A DNA stretch of 61,685 nucleotides. It comes from Lachnospiraceae bacterium. Lineage in GTDB: Bacteria > Bacillota > Clostridia > Lachnospirales > Lachnospiraceae. A program made the position numbers and the translations under genes. The notes under the pieces were generated by a model. It was not told the DNA's origin. It did not search any database and saw only the letters and a program-made list of their open reading frames with translations. How positions within the stretch are numbered: the stretch's first letter is position 1; every line of letters begins with the position of its first letter. The stretch lies in contig JAFRLH010000014.1 of NCBI GenBank assembly GCA_017431345.1, positions 1 to 61,685 on the forward strand, read 5' to 3'. Of the stretch, positions 35,801-44,049 are shown one piece after another.

Positions 35801-36625
35801 TCACGCCGGATTTTTCCTGCAGATCTGTCTGACATATTTTTTTATCATTTGGCTGATCCGCTCGCTTTCATAATGATGAATATAGTGGCCGCAGTTCAGA
35901 AATACGGTTTCTGCATTCATCCGTTCCGCAAATCGTTTTTCATTCTCGATCCAATGGGGGGATACCTGTTTGCCGTCAGAAACAAACATCAGGATCGGAC
36001 AGTCAATTTTGCCGGCGGCCTCAACCGTCTCAGCATTTCTGATTACTGCAGCTGCTTCATTTACATAACAATGATTCATGGCATTCCGCCGCTTCAGAAG
36101 CTTGTGCCGCCGGATCTGATGTTTGTTCAGACCGCGATTATTGATCGGGAGCCAGAAAAGCAGACCATAAGCATTCAGCTTCCGCATTGTCTTCATGAAG
36201 CGTATACGCCGGGCGACCTGCTCCGGACTCCACTCTTTATAAGTCTGCGGCGTTGCCATATCCAGTCCTATAATTGCTTCAACATCCTCCGGATACTTCT
36301 GTCTCCATCTGATCGCTTCCAATCCGGACATGGAATGCGGCAATAATATGAACGGTCCTTTTTCCCCGGCCTTTTCAAGCGCCTGCTTTTGAAAGGAGAC
36401 CAGTGAATCAATATCGCAGGGCCCTTCATACAGATCCGAGTATCCATAACCGAATTTCTCGATCACGATGATCCTGTATTCGTGCTGCAATTTCTCATAC
36501 AGAATCCTGAAATCATAAACAGGGGCAATCGTCCCGGAAGCGGACATAAATACCAGCTTTGGCTTATTTTTATCCCCTGTTCTGAAAATGTGCATTTTAT
36601 GATCGTCTACCAAAACAAAGCTCAT
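35801..36625 (-). CDS. Alpha/beta hydrolase
   Basis: The 274-residue protein has an alpha/beta hydrolase fold. The nucleophile elbow HSMSG is near residue 98, the likely acid is in FVSDGKQ near 218, and the catalytic His is in NCGHYIHH near 247. The early oxyanion loop reads MSASGTIAP instead of the usual HG. TAGGAG precedes the start. It lies between a second hydrolase (36668-37522) and a lipoprotein on the same strand with gaps of 42 and 28 bases. No signal peptide; substrate unknown. Confidence 0.85.
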   Translation of the reverse strand: MSFVLVDDHKMHIFRTGDKNKPKLVFMSASGTIAPVYDFRILYEKLQHEYRIIVIEKFGYGYSDLYEGPCDIDSLVSFQKQALEKAGEKGPFILLPHSMSGLEAIRWRQKYPEDVEAIIGLDMATPQTYKEWSPEQVARRIRFMKTMRKLNAYGLLFWLPINNRGLNKHQIRRHKLLKRRNAMNHCYVNEAAAVIRNAETVEAAGKIDCPILMFVSDGKQVSPHWIENEKRFAERMNAETVFLNCGHYIHHYESERISQMIKKYVRQICRKNPA

Positions 36626-36667
36626 GCCGTCACTCCTATAGCTTTGTGATCCAATTCCTTAGCATCA

Positions 36668-37522
36668 CTAACTGGTAAAAACAGAATCAACGATTTTGCA
36701 GAATTTTCCTGGCTGTTCTTTAACAGACCAATGTTTACAGCCCTTGAATACCTCCACCCGGCTGTCAGGATTTTCCTGTGCTGCTTTATAAACATCATTT
36801 AACGGAACAAGCGGATCCTTTTCTCCGATTATGTAGACAATCGGCATTTTCAGATCTTTTAAACGTTCCAGATAGTATGGTTCTGCCTGATCCTTACCCG
36901 CTGCACTTCGCTGAAAGTTGAGCATTGACATGCCGGCCATATCTCCGATACAGGCCTTCATTACATCATTGACCAAAGCGTGTGTGATCCGTTTCTTATT
37001 TCCGATCAACGCATAGGATATGGACCATCGTGCCAGCCATCTGTATTTTGCACACCATCTGTATTGTGTCAGTGTCAGATCAGTATGGTGCACATACCAA
37101 TAGCTGAGACGATGAAACGGCATTTTTTCTGATATGCCCCAGGTATCGACAGGTATGAGCGCCTTTATGTTCTCCGGATAGCGCAAGGCATAGCCAATGG
37201 CAATCGCTCCGCCCATAGATAATCCGGCCAGGACAAAATCGGAAAGATTATAATGCGCAACAACACTTTTTACACATTCGATATGCGTACCAAAGAATGT
37301 ATCCCCCACAAGGTCATTCGCCTGATCACTGCGGCCGTAGCCCAGAAAATCAAAGGCATACACCGAGAAGTCATCCGGAAAAGCATGAAATACTTCTTTC
37401 CAGGACAGCTTTGTGCTGTCACAGCCTGCGCCGTGCAGCAGCAAGACTGTTTTTGCCCCGGCTCCTTTCTTATAAGCAGCAAGGTTCCCATAAGACGTTT
37501 TAATGATTTCTTTCTCGATCAT
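36668..37522 (-). CDS. Alpha/beta hydrolase
   Basis: The 284-residue protein has the oxyanion motif LLLHGAGCDS near residue 32 and the nucleophile elbow GLSMGG near 101. The acid is in GEKDPLVP near 235, and the catalytic His is in GCKHWSVKE near 265. The start at MIEKEII (37522) is preferred over 37537 because GGAGAG lies 8 bases before it. It is the first intact gene of a three-gene minus-strand operon. A remnant of a duplicated lipoprotein gene lies 39 bases upstream. Confidence 0.85.
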   Translation of the reverse strand: MIEKEIIKTSYGNLAAYKKGAGAKTVLLLHGAGCDSTKLSWKEVFHAFPDDFSVYAFDFLGYGRSDQANDLVGDTFFGTHIECVKSVVAHYNLSDFVLAGLSMGGAIAIGYALRYPENIKALIPVDTWGISEKMPFHRLSYWYVHHTDLTLTQYRWCAKYRWLARWSISYALIGNKKRITHALVNDVMKACIGDMAGMSMLNFQRSAAGKDQAEPYYLERLKDLKMPIVYIIGEKDPLVPLNDVYKAAQENPDSRVEVFKGCKHWSVKEQPGKFCKIVDSVFTS

Positions 37523-37561
37523 TCTGATTCTCTCCATCCGGATATGATGTCTTTAACAGAT

Positions 37562-37756
37562 CTACGGATCTGAATGCCCGTGGCTGATCGCCACGCCCCC
37601 TGCCTGCGGATCCTCCGGATAATCCCTGATCACGCCGTAATTATTGTCTGCGCTGATCCGCAGCCCTTTTAAGGAGATTCCTTTAAATTCCTGAGGATCC
37701 GGTATATGATCATAGGTCTTTATTGCATCGATGGCAGCCTGTTCTCTCATATACAT
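37562..37756 (-). pseudogene. Duplicated C-terminal fragment of the neighbouring lipoprotein
   Basis: The 64 codons match the last 64 residues of the lipoprotein at 35020-35772 (MREQAAIDAIKTYDHIP here, MREQADMDAIKTYDHIP there; both end in GHSDP). The signal peptide and the first 185 residues are missing. The match breaks off cleanly at 37754. No ribosome binding site is visible, so it is very likely not translated. It records a tandem duplication of a hydrolase-lipoprotein unit followed by deletion. Confidence 0.8.
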
Positions 37757-38086
37757 AACAATGATACATGTTTTGCGGCAAAAGGTCTACGGCTTCTCTT
37801 CTTTTATCATGACCGTTTCCTCACTGTTTATCCCATGCAATTAATCAGAATTTTTTTGACTTATGACAGGATTATTCTGTTTGAACATATATATTGGGTA
37901 TAATAAAATTTTATTGAGCCAATCCGGAATGGTTATCTTGCTTCTTTAATAAAACTATGCTTTTGTCAGCATACAACATTCGTCCGAAGCATTACTTCAG
38001 AGGAAAACTTGATTCTGCTTGTTAAGTCTGTTTAATTTTTGTCATAGATGAATTTGTCTATATTTTTAGGAGAAGGAGGATTGTGT
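37757..38086. other. 330-base AT-rich intergenic region
   Basis: No gene is supported here. It contains a TATAAT at 37899-37904 without a properly spaced -35, directly followed by the palindrome AATAAAATTTTATT, and ends in the AGGAGAAGGAGG site of the YkvI-like gene. It probably carries that gene's promoter. Confidence 0.5.
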
Positions 38087-39220
38087 ATGGAGAACAGCAA
38101 GCTTGATTTGAAACAGATAATTATCTATACCGGTGCCATCATGGCATTTACTATGGGCAGTGGATTTGCAACCGGTCAGGAGCTTCTTCAGTATTATTGT
38201 GCGCATCTGTATGGCATGTTCGGAGTCGGATTATTCTTTGCGTTGATTATGATCTGGACGAATCACCTCTATGCAAAGGCCGGCAGAAGGAACCATTTCG
38301 CAACCGGATCGGATGTCTACTCCTATTATTGCGGACCGGTTATTGGAAATATTTTCAAGTTTTATTCCGCAGTCATGTGTTATATGTCCATGGTCGTCAT
38401 GGTCGCCGGCGCAGCCTCTGCCTTTAATCAGCACTTCGGTATCCCGCTGATGGGCGGCGCCATCATTATGACGGTACTCATTATCATTACCGCAGTGTTC
38501 GGGTTAATGAATATCGTCAATGTCATTGGCCGTATCGGTCCATTTATGATTATTCTTACCTTTTTTGTCGGTCTTGTCTGCCTGATCAACAACGGAAGTC
38601 ATATAGGAGAAGGCATGGCGCTTGTACGCAGCGGAGAGGTACAGCTGCTCAAAGCCGGTCATCACTGGCTTGAAGCAGCCGTCACTTACGGCGGATACTG
38701 TGTCCCCTGGTTCGCCGCTTTTATGACGGATCTCGCCGGACAGGGCAAGTACCGCGAAGTCAGAATCGCCCATCCCATCGCTTTCATAATTAATACGGCT
38801 GTGAGTCTTGTTGTAGGTGTAGCGATGTTTGGTGTTATCCGTCAGGTGGCAGACGTACAGATTCCCAATCTTGTACTTGCTTCCATGATCTGGGCTCCGC
38901 TCGGACTTGTGTTCGCCATCGTCATCATTGCCGCGATCTATACCAGTGCAACACCGCTGTTATGGAACTCCGCCAAGATCTTTGTACAGGACGATTCTTC
39001 TTCCAAATATAAGATCATCGTTGTTATTCTGGCTGTGATCGGAATGATCATTGCCATGTTCTTCCCGTACAACATTCTTATGAATTACATTTATATCTTT
39101 AATGGCTGGATCGGATTTGCCTTCCTGCTCATTATGGGTGCAAGAGATATATACTTCAGCAGAACGGGCAAATATCCGCCTGTCGTCGACATGCGGAGTC
39201 CTGAGTCAAAATCCGAATAA
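38087..39220 (+). CDS. YkvI-like membrane transporter (APC superfamily)
   Basis: The 377-residue protein has ten or eleven membrane helices. The first helix contains FTMGSGFATGQELLQYY, close to the signature of the YkvI group (COG3949), which has a LeuT/BCCT-type fold and likely imports amino acids or related solutes. The ATG at 38087 follows AGGAGG; the open frame upstream to 38048 has no site. An acetoacetate decarboxylase-fold gene begins 62 bases downstream on the same strand and may be co-expressed, which would suggest an organic acid substrate. Confidence 0.8.
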   Translation: MENSKLDLKQIIIYTGAIMAFTMGSGFATGQELLQYYCAHLYGMFGVGLFFALIMIWTNHLYAKAGRRNHFATGSDVYSYYCGPVIGNIFKFYSAVMCYMSMVVMVAGAASAFNQHFGIPLMGGAIIMTVLIIITAVFGLMNIVNVIGRIGPFMIILTFFVGLVCLINNGSHIGEGMALVRSGEVQLLKAGHHWLEAAVTYGGYCVPWFAAFMTDLAGQGKYREVRIAHPIAFIINTAVSLVVGVAMFGVIRQVADVQIPNLVLASMIWAPLGLVFAIVIIAAIYTSATPLLWNSAKIFVQDDSSSKYKIIVVILAVIGMIIAMFFPYNILMNYIYIFNGWIGFAFLLIMGARDIYFSRTGKYPPVVDMRSPESKSE

Positions 39221-39282
39221 ACAATCCATGTCTGTCGTAAAAAATCTAATCATACATTCATTTCAGCAAGGAGGACTGTAAA

Positions 39283-40077
39283 ATGAGCAATCCCTTCGTA
39301 ATGGACAAAAAGAACCTTGAGATACTCAAGGACCACATGAGCAACGTCAAATGGATGGTCGCCCAGGCCGGGATCGAATTCGAGACGACGCCCGAATTCC
39401 TTCGTGAAATCCTGCCTCCGTGCTTCGACATGCCCGACAAGCCTATGGGCAGCGTAGCGATCGGAAAATGGCGCGGCAACATCTGCGGTGATTTCGACTG
39501 TGCCATTATCGATTTCCAGTGCAAATACAAGGGACAGGCCGGAAGCATGATGCTCGCTCTTTATCTTGAGACCGATATGCCGATCGCACTTGGCCGTGAG
39601 TGCTGGGGCGAAGCGAAAAAGCTCGGCAAGTGCGAGCTCTATCCCTGCGGAAAGGATATGTTCGCATGCGTTTCCAGAGGCGGAAAGAGAATAATCGAGA
39701 TCAACGCTGTATGGGATAAGGAATATGAGCCTTTCGAGGAATCGGTCTATGGATTTGAAATCAATGCGGAGATGGACGAATATGGTGCATCGCTGGTATA
39801 TGATCCGAGGATCCTGACCAAGAAATTCAATTTCAAGCGCCTTGTAAAGAAGGAAGGAAACGGCACGCTCAAATTCAGCGGAACCGAGCGTGATCCGCTG
39901 GATGCCATCCCGATCGTAAGCGTTGGCCGTGCCTTCTATACAGAGCACTGGAACAACAGTGAGATGGTAACTATAGATATCGATCCCGACAGAGAGAAAT
40001 ATGTGCCGTTCATCTTCGGACAGAAATATGACAACATGAACCTCTATCCGATTCCCGAGAGAGTAAAAGATTTCTGA
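39283..40077 (+). CDS. Acetoacetate decarboxylase-superfamily protein
   Basis: The 264-residue protein fits the acetoacetate decarboxylase fold. GRECWGEAKKLG holds the paired lysines K112 and K113, corresponding to the Schiff-base lysine and its neighbour in Clostridium ADC. The usual E-x-Y-G-Y/F-P context is changed to ECWGEAKK, and the charged active-site partners differ. It may therefore act on another beta-keto acid or catalyse aldol chemistry, as known for divergent family members. AAGGAGG precedes the ATG. It sits between a YkvI-like transporter and a LysR/MFS pair. Confidence 0.8.
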   Translation: MSNPFVMDKKNLEILKDHMSNVKWMVAQAGIEFETTPEFLREILPPCFDMPDKPMGSVAIGKWRGNICGDFDCAIIDFQCKYKGQAGSMMLALYLETDMPIALGRECWGEAKKLGKCELYPCGKDMFACVSRGGKRIIEINAVWDKEYEPFEESVYGFEINAEMDEYGASLVYDPRILTKKFNFKRLVKKEGNGTLKFSGTERDPLDAIPIVSVGRAFYTEHWNNSEMVTIDIDPDREKYVPFIFGQKYDNMNLYPIPERVKDF

Positions 40078-40112
40078 TAAGGATCATTCTGTTACAGGCA
40101 GACAGCAAACAA

Positions 40113-40144
40113 AAAGGCATCCTCTTTAACAGAGTGATGCCTTT
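40113..40144. terminator. Bidirectional terminator
   Basis: AAAGGCATC (40113-40121) pairs with GATGCCTTT (40136-40144), with an inner CTCT/AGAG extension. T-rich sequence lies on both outer sides when read on either strand, so it can end both the decarboxylase-like gene and the convergent LysR gene. Confidence 0.8.
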
Positions 40145-40178
40145 ATCCTTTCTTATTGTCCGCTGCATACTTCAGCTT

Positions 40179-41063
40179 TTATAACTGCTCCTGTATGTAC
40201 GTTATCAGTTCCAGCAGATTGCGGGGAATCTCTGTTTCATGCCTGTACAGCAGACACGAATGATAGGTCTCCAGATCTTCCCTGATCGGAACGGCGCAGA
40301 AATCATGCTCTTTTAAGAATGCTCTCGCTATGTATGTCGCACACAGCATAACGCCGATATCTTTTTCGAGAAACGATACAACACTCTTGTCTCCTGTCGC
40401 AAAAGCCAGCATGATCTCAAGATTGATATTTCTTCTGCGGCACAGATTCGTAATGTAGTCAAAGTCCTTATAATTATGATTGGCAATAGCTATTTTGTGT
40501 CCGCAAAGATCCTCAAAATTCACTTCGGTCTTTGCGGCAAGAGGGTTGCTTTTATTGCAGAGCAGGCACCATCCCTCCTCTGTAAGCAGGACTTTGCTGA
40601 GGTTGTCACTTGGATAGCAGTCGAAAGAAAAACCGATGTCCATCCGTCCCTCTTTTATCGCTTTATTGAGCTGTGGAGACGAGAACTCTTCGATGAACAG
40701 ATGTACATCCAGATCATTGTTGTTATAATACTCAAAAATGATGGGCGCATAGATAATATTGAGACTGTTGACGATGCCGATCCGCAGATTATGTGTCTGC
40801 AGCTGCAGCATGTAATTGATCTTTCTCCGGATCTCATCATCCGTTTCAATGAGATTTTTTACATCTTCCAGAATGGCTTCCCCGAATTTCGTCAGTTTTA
40901 CGCCTTTTCTATGCCTTTCAAAAAGTGCTGCTCCCAGTTCATTTTCCAGTGTGGTAATGATATAATTAAGGCCCTGCGATGATTGAAATGATAATTCCGC
41001 GGCTTTTGCAATGCTGCCGACTTCATTGATCAGAAGAAATGACCGCCAAGTTTCGATATTCAT
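40179..41063 (-). CDS. LysR family regulator
   Basis: The 294-residue protein has the LysR helix-turn-helix at residues 1-58 (NIETWRSFLLINEVGSIAKAA, with SSQGLNYIITTLENELGAALF). The SQ-P motif usual in the recognition helix is altered to SSQGLN. The effector domain spans about 85-290. The ATG at 41063 follows GGGGG with a close spacing; a longer open frame upstream reads into the divergent promoter region. It is divergent from an OFA-type MFS gene, which it likely controls. Confidence 0.9.
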   Translation of the reverse strand: MNIETWRSFLLINEVGSIAKAAELSFQSSQGLNYIITTLENELGAALFERHRKGVKLTKFGEAILEDVKNLIETDDEIRRKINYMLQLQTHNLRIGIVNSLNIIYAPIIFEYYNNNDLDVHLFIEEFSSPQLNKAIKEGRMDIGFSFDCYPSDNLSKVLLTEEGWCLLCNKSNPLAAKTEVNFEDLCGHKIAIANHNYKDFDYITNLCRRRNINLEIMLAFATGDKSVVSFLEKDIGVMLCATYIARAFLKEHDFCAVPIREDLETYHSCLLYRHETEIPRNLLELITYIQEQL

Positions 41064-41177
41064 ATGATTACCCCCACATTTTGTATGATAATCCTGACCT
41101 CCTGCTGTCATTATAATTCAGATTCAGCCATTAAACAAACTGTTTTTAGACCGGCATCCGCGTGTATGGAGATGAAT

Positions 41178-42371
41178 ATGAATCGAAAGCTTTTTTACCG
41201 TACTTTTATCGCTGCCGTCTGTATCAATCTTGTGATCGGCATCAACAATGCCTGGAGCGTGTTTGAGTCGGCGCTTGTTTCAGAAAGAGCCTGGACGCAT
41301 GTGGAGGCATCCCTGCCCAGTACAGTATACAGTTTCTTTTACGCCGTCGGTATCCTGTCCGGTGGAATCATACAGGACCACCTTGGTCCAAAGAAGACGT
41401 GCCGGATCGCGGCTGTACTGGCCGCAACAGGCTTTACGGGCAGTGCTCTTTCCCGTTCTGCACCGGTATTTACGCTGTTCTACGGGGTATTCACGGGCCT
41501 TATGGTCTCGTTCGCTTATTCCTCCGCGCTTCCTGCCCTCTTAAGATGGCTGCCGGAAAAGGAACAGGGAAGATATTCCGGATTCACGATCTGTGCTTTC
41601 GCGCTGACCGCATCCTACATTGCTCCCGTCTGCAGTTTTATGCTTCCTGCACTTGGGATCAGAAAGACCTTTCTGATCATCGGACTGTTTATTTTTCTTA
41701 TTCTTTTCTCAGCGTCCTTCTTTTTGTATACGCCGCCCGCCAGGGAGCCGGGGAAAGCAGCCTCCCTCCCGGAACAGCCGGTAAGCAAGGTCGTTTTTAC
41801 GCCCGAATTCGCCGCGTTGTTCTGCATATCGTTTTCGGTCACCTTTGCCTTCACACTTCTTGTTACGCATATCATCAATATTGCGGATGTACAGGCCGGG
41901 GCAGCAAATGCATTTTATCTGATCACGGTTTTTTCGGTCATGAATTGTATCAGCAGGATCGCAGGCGGGGCGGCTTCCGACGTGATCTATCCGCCTGTCA
42001 TCCTGTTCGTTATCTGCCTGCTGGATCTGGCCTTCATGCTGCTGTTCAACCGCTTCGGATCCATTCCCCTATTGATCCTGGGTTCTCTGATAGTGGGCAT
42101 GTCATTCGGCACGAACATGTCCATCATACCCAAAATGGTCTCTTCGTTCTTCGGGATGGATCATTTCGGCAGGAATTTTGGCCTTGTAAGCATTTCCAGC
42201 GGTATTGCCGGAGTTCCGGCGGCATTCGCCGCCGGTGCGTCGATCGACCGGACCGGCACCTATCTGATCGCTTACATGATCACGGCTGTGATACTGATAA
42301 TATCACTGCTCCTGCTGGTGAATCTTATTATCCGATCAAAAAGAAAGGGACAGAAGATGTCCCGTCTGTAA
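41178..42371 (+). CDS. MFS transporter, oxalate/formate antiporter (OFA) type
   Basis: The 397-residue protein has twelve membrane helices. NLVIGINNAWSVFESAL in helix 1 matches the NLxxGxxYAWSVF pattern of OFA-family carriers, and the loop 2-3 motif GGIIQDHLGPKK is the usual MFS signature. Family members exchange small mono- or dicarboxylates. The start at 41178 is chosen because GGAG lies 6 bases upstream. It is divergent from a LysR gene, 114 bases away. The nearby acetoacetate decarboxylase-like gene makes a keto or carboxylic acid substrate plausible. Confidence 0.85.
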   Translation: MNRKLFYRTFIAAVCINLVIGINNAWSVFESALVSERAWTHVEASLPSTVYSFFYAVGILSGGIIQDHLGPKKTCRIAAVLAATGFTGSALSRSAPVFTLFYGVFTGLMVSFAYSSALPALLRWLPEKEQGRYSGFTICAFALTASYIAPVCSFMLPALGIRKTFLIIGLFIFLILFSASFFLYTPPAREPGKAASLPEQPVSKVVFTPEFAALFCISFSVTFAFTLLVTHIINIADVQAGAANAFYLITVFSVMNCISRIAGGAASDVIYPPVILFVICLLDLAFMLLFNRFGSIPLLILGSLIVGMSFGTNMSIIPKMVSSFFGMDHFGRNFGLVSISSGIAGVPAAFAAGASIDRTGTYLIAYMITAVILIISLLLLVNLIIRSKRKGQKMSRL

Positions 42372-42453
42372 ATCCCTGGCTGCCATACAAACTGTATGAT
42401 CGAACCGGCTGTGTTACAGACCTTTAAACCGGAAGCTGTCCGTGCTCTGCTGA

Positions 42454-43344
42454 TCATGGCTTGCTTTTCCTGCTGAACAGAAGGATGGAAAGCAGGACAA
42501 GAAGGATCCCAATCATTTTAATGACAGTCATGTTCTCCGAAAAGGCAAATACACCGATGATCGTCGCGACGACCGGCTCGATCGATGCGACGACCGGTAC
42601 TTTGCTTGTCTCGGTGATTTTGGAAAGCCCGCTGAAATAGATACTGTACGCAAGAGCCGTGGCTATCAAGCCGAACAGAAATCCATACAGAAGGAGCTTC
42701 GCATTGAATGGATTCTCCACCGTCCTCCACGGCCAGCGTACGAGTGCAATGAAAAGGCAGCCGAAGAACAGATTATAGGTGGCCACGGCGAATGGAGATG
42801 CATCTTCCTGCAGGGCGATCTTTCCGATCACGGCGGTCATGGCGTATGTGAAGCCGGAACCGACGCCGAATAAAAGTCCCAGGGGAGCAAGTGATGCAGC
42901 ACTGAAATCTCCGCCGGTCGCTGTGAGGGTACATCCGGCCACATTGATCAGCAAAGCGATCCATTTCAGGAGATCCAGCTTCTCTTTGAAGAGCAGCATC
43001 GATGTAATGCTTGTAAAGATCGGCGCAGTATATAAAAGGACAGAACCGACGGACATCCCGTTCATGCTGATGGACATACTGTACAGGATATTGAACAGGC
43101 CCTGGCAGAATGTCCCCAGCAGGATGCAGGAGAGCAGTGTCTTTCGCCCGATCCGGAACGCTTTCGGACCGTCAAAGATAAGGGTCATGACCGCAAGCAG
43201 AATGGAGGCGGATAATAATCTGAGAAAGCTCGTATACGAAGAAGAGGAGCCTTGCGCCTCCATCAGTTTCACAAAAAGACCGATGGTCCCCCAGAGGCAT
43301 CCGGTAATGAATATTTTGATATAACTCTTATATTCCGAATCCAT
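42454..43344 (-). CDS. EamA/DMT family transporter
   Basis: The 296-residue protein has ten membrane helices in two EamA repeats. The family feature GCLWGTIGLFVKLM is in helix 1, LLYTAPIFTSITSMLLFKEK ends the first half, and VVASIEPVVATIIGVF lies in the second. The substrate is unknown. It is convergent with the OFA-type carrier, 82 bases away, with no clear terminator between them. The YgjV-like gene lies 45 bases upstream on the same strand. Confidence 0.88.
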   Translation of the reverse strand: MDSEYKSYIKIFITGCLWGTIGLFVKLMEAQGSSSSYTSFLRLLSASILLAVMTLIFDGPKAFRIGRKTLLSCILLGTFCQGLFNILYSMSISMNGMSVGSVLLYTAPIFTSITSMLLFKEKLDLLKWIALLINVAGCTLTATGGDFSAASLAPLGLLFGVGSGFTYAMTAVIGKIALQEDASPFAVATYNLFFGCLFIALVRWPWRTVENPFNAKLLLYGFLFGLIATALAYSIYFSGLSKITETSKVPVVASIEPVVATIIGVFAFSENMTVIKMIGILLVLLSILLFSRKSKP

Positions 43345-43389
43345 GCTTGATTGTTTTCTCTCCGCGGATGAATTTCAAGCCGGCTGTTT

Positions 43390-44019
43390 TCAATCACCGG
43401 CTCTGCTTGAAAGGTTCAGGACATATCCCCGATCGTTTTCTTTCGTGTAGCCGACCTTTTCCATATACGGAACATGTTCCGGTGCATCCTGCCGGAAGAG
43501 GAGAGTCCTGTATCCTTCCTGCGCCAGACATCCGTAGAGAAAACGTCCGACAGTTGTATCCCTGTAGACCGGCAGAGAGTAATCCAGAATGATCTCGATC
43601 TCGCCGGGCGCTGTCTGCCGTCCCAGGAAAAGGCAGGCCGGATTTTTGTCACAGCTCACCATATAGGCCAGATCTACTGCCTGATTCCCGGAAGAGAACT
43701 GCGGGAACCAGCGGCGGATATCCTCCGCGCATTGCCCGAGCAGATAAGAAATGTATCCGTCCGCCGGGTCCGTTTTTATGAGATCGTACTGCTTTTGTTC
43801 TGCCAGCAGCCGCCTCAGATGATAGATGTTGACGCATGCCAGGCAGATATTCATGATCGCGGTAGGAAAGGAATGGATCATCAGCGCATAGCCGGCAAAG
43901 ATAATGCTTCCGATCAGATTGATCACACGCAGTTTGACGACTGAGGTCATCAGCATTGACACCAGGACTAACGCAGAGCCTATATAGCCTATGAGTTCTA
44001 TTACGATCTTTGCGTTCAT
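43390..44019 (-). CDS. YgjV-like membrane protein with a GNAT-like C-terminal half
   Basis: The 209-residue protein has three membrane helices in its first 80 residues (ELIGYIGSALVLVSMLMTSVVKLR, then a second and third helix), matching the YgjV group. Residues about 90-205 are soluble and look like an acetyltransferase-type domain that ends in VPYMEKVGYTKE. The function is unknown. It lies between a beta-xylosidase and an EamA transporter gene on the same strand; the three may be one operon. Confidence 0.7.
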   Translation of the reverse strand: MNAKIVIELIGYIGSALVLVSMLMTSVVKLRVINLIGSIIFAGYALMIHSFPTAIMNICLACVNIYHLRRLLAEQKQYDLIKTDPADGYISYLLGQCAEDIRRWFPQFSSGNQAVDLAYMVSCDKNPACLFLGRQTAPGEIEIILDYSLPVYRDTTVGRFLYGCLAQEGYRTLLFRQDAPEHVPYMEKVGYTKENDRGYVLNLSSRAGD

Positions 44020-44049
44020 TTTTCCTCCATGCCTGTAAGGCGGGCAAGA

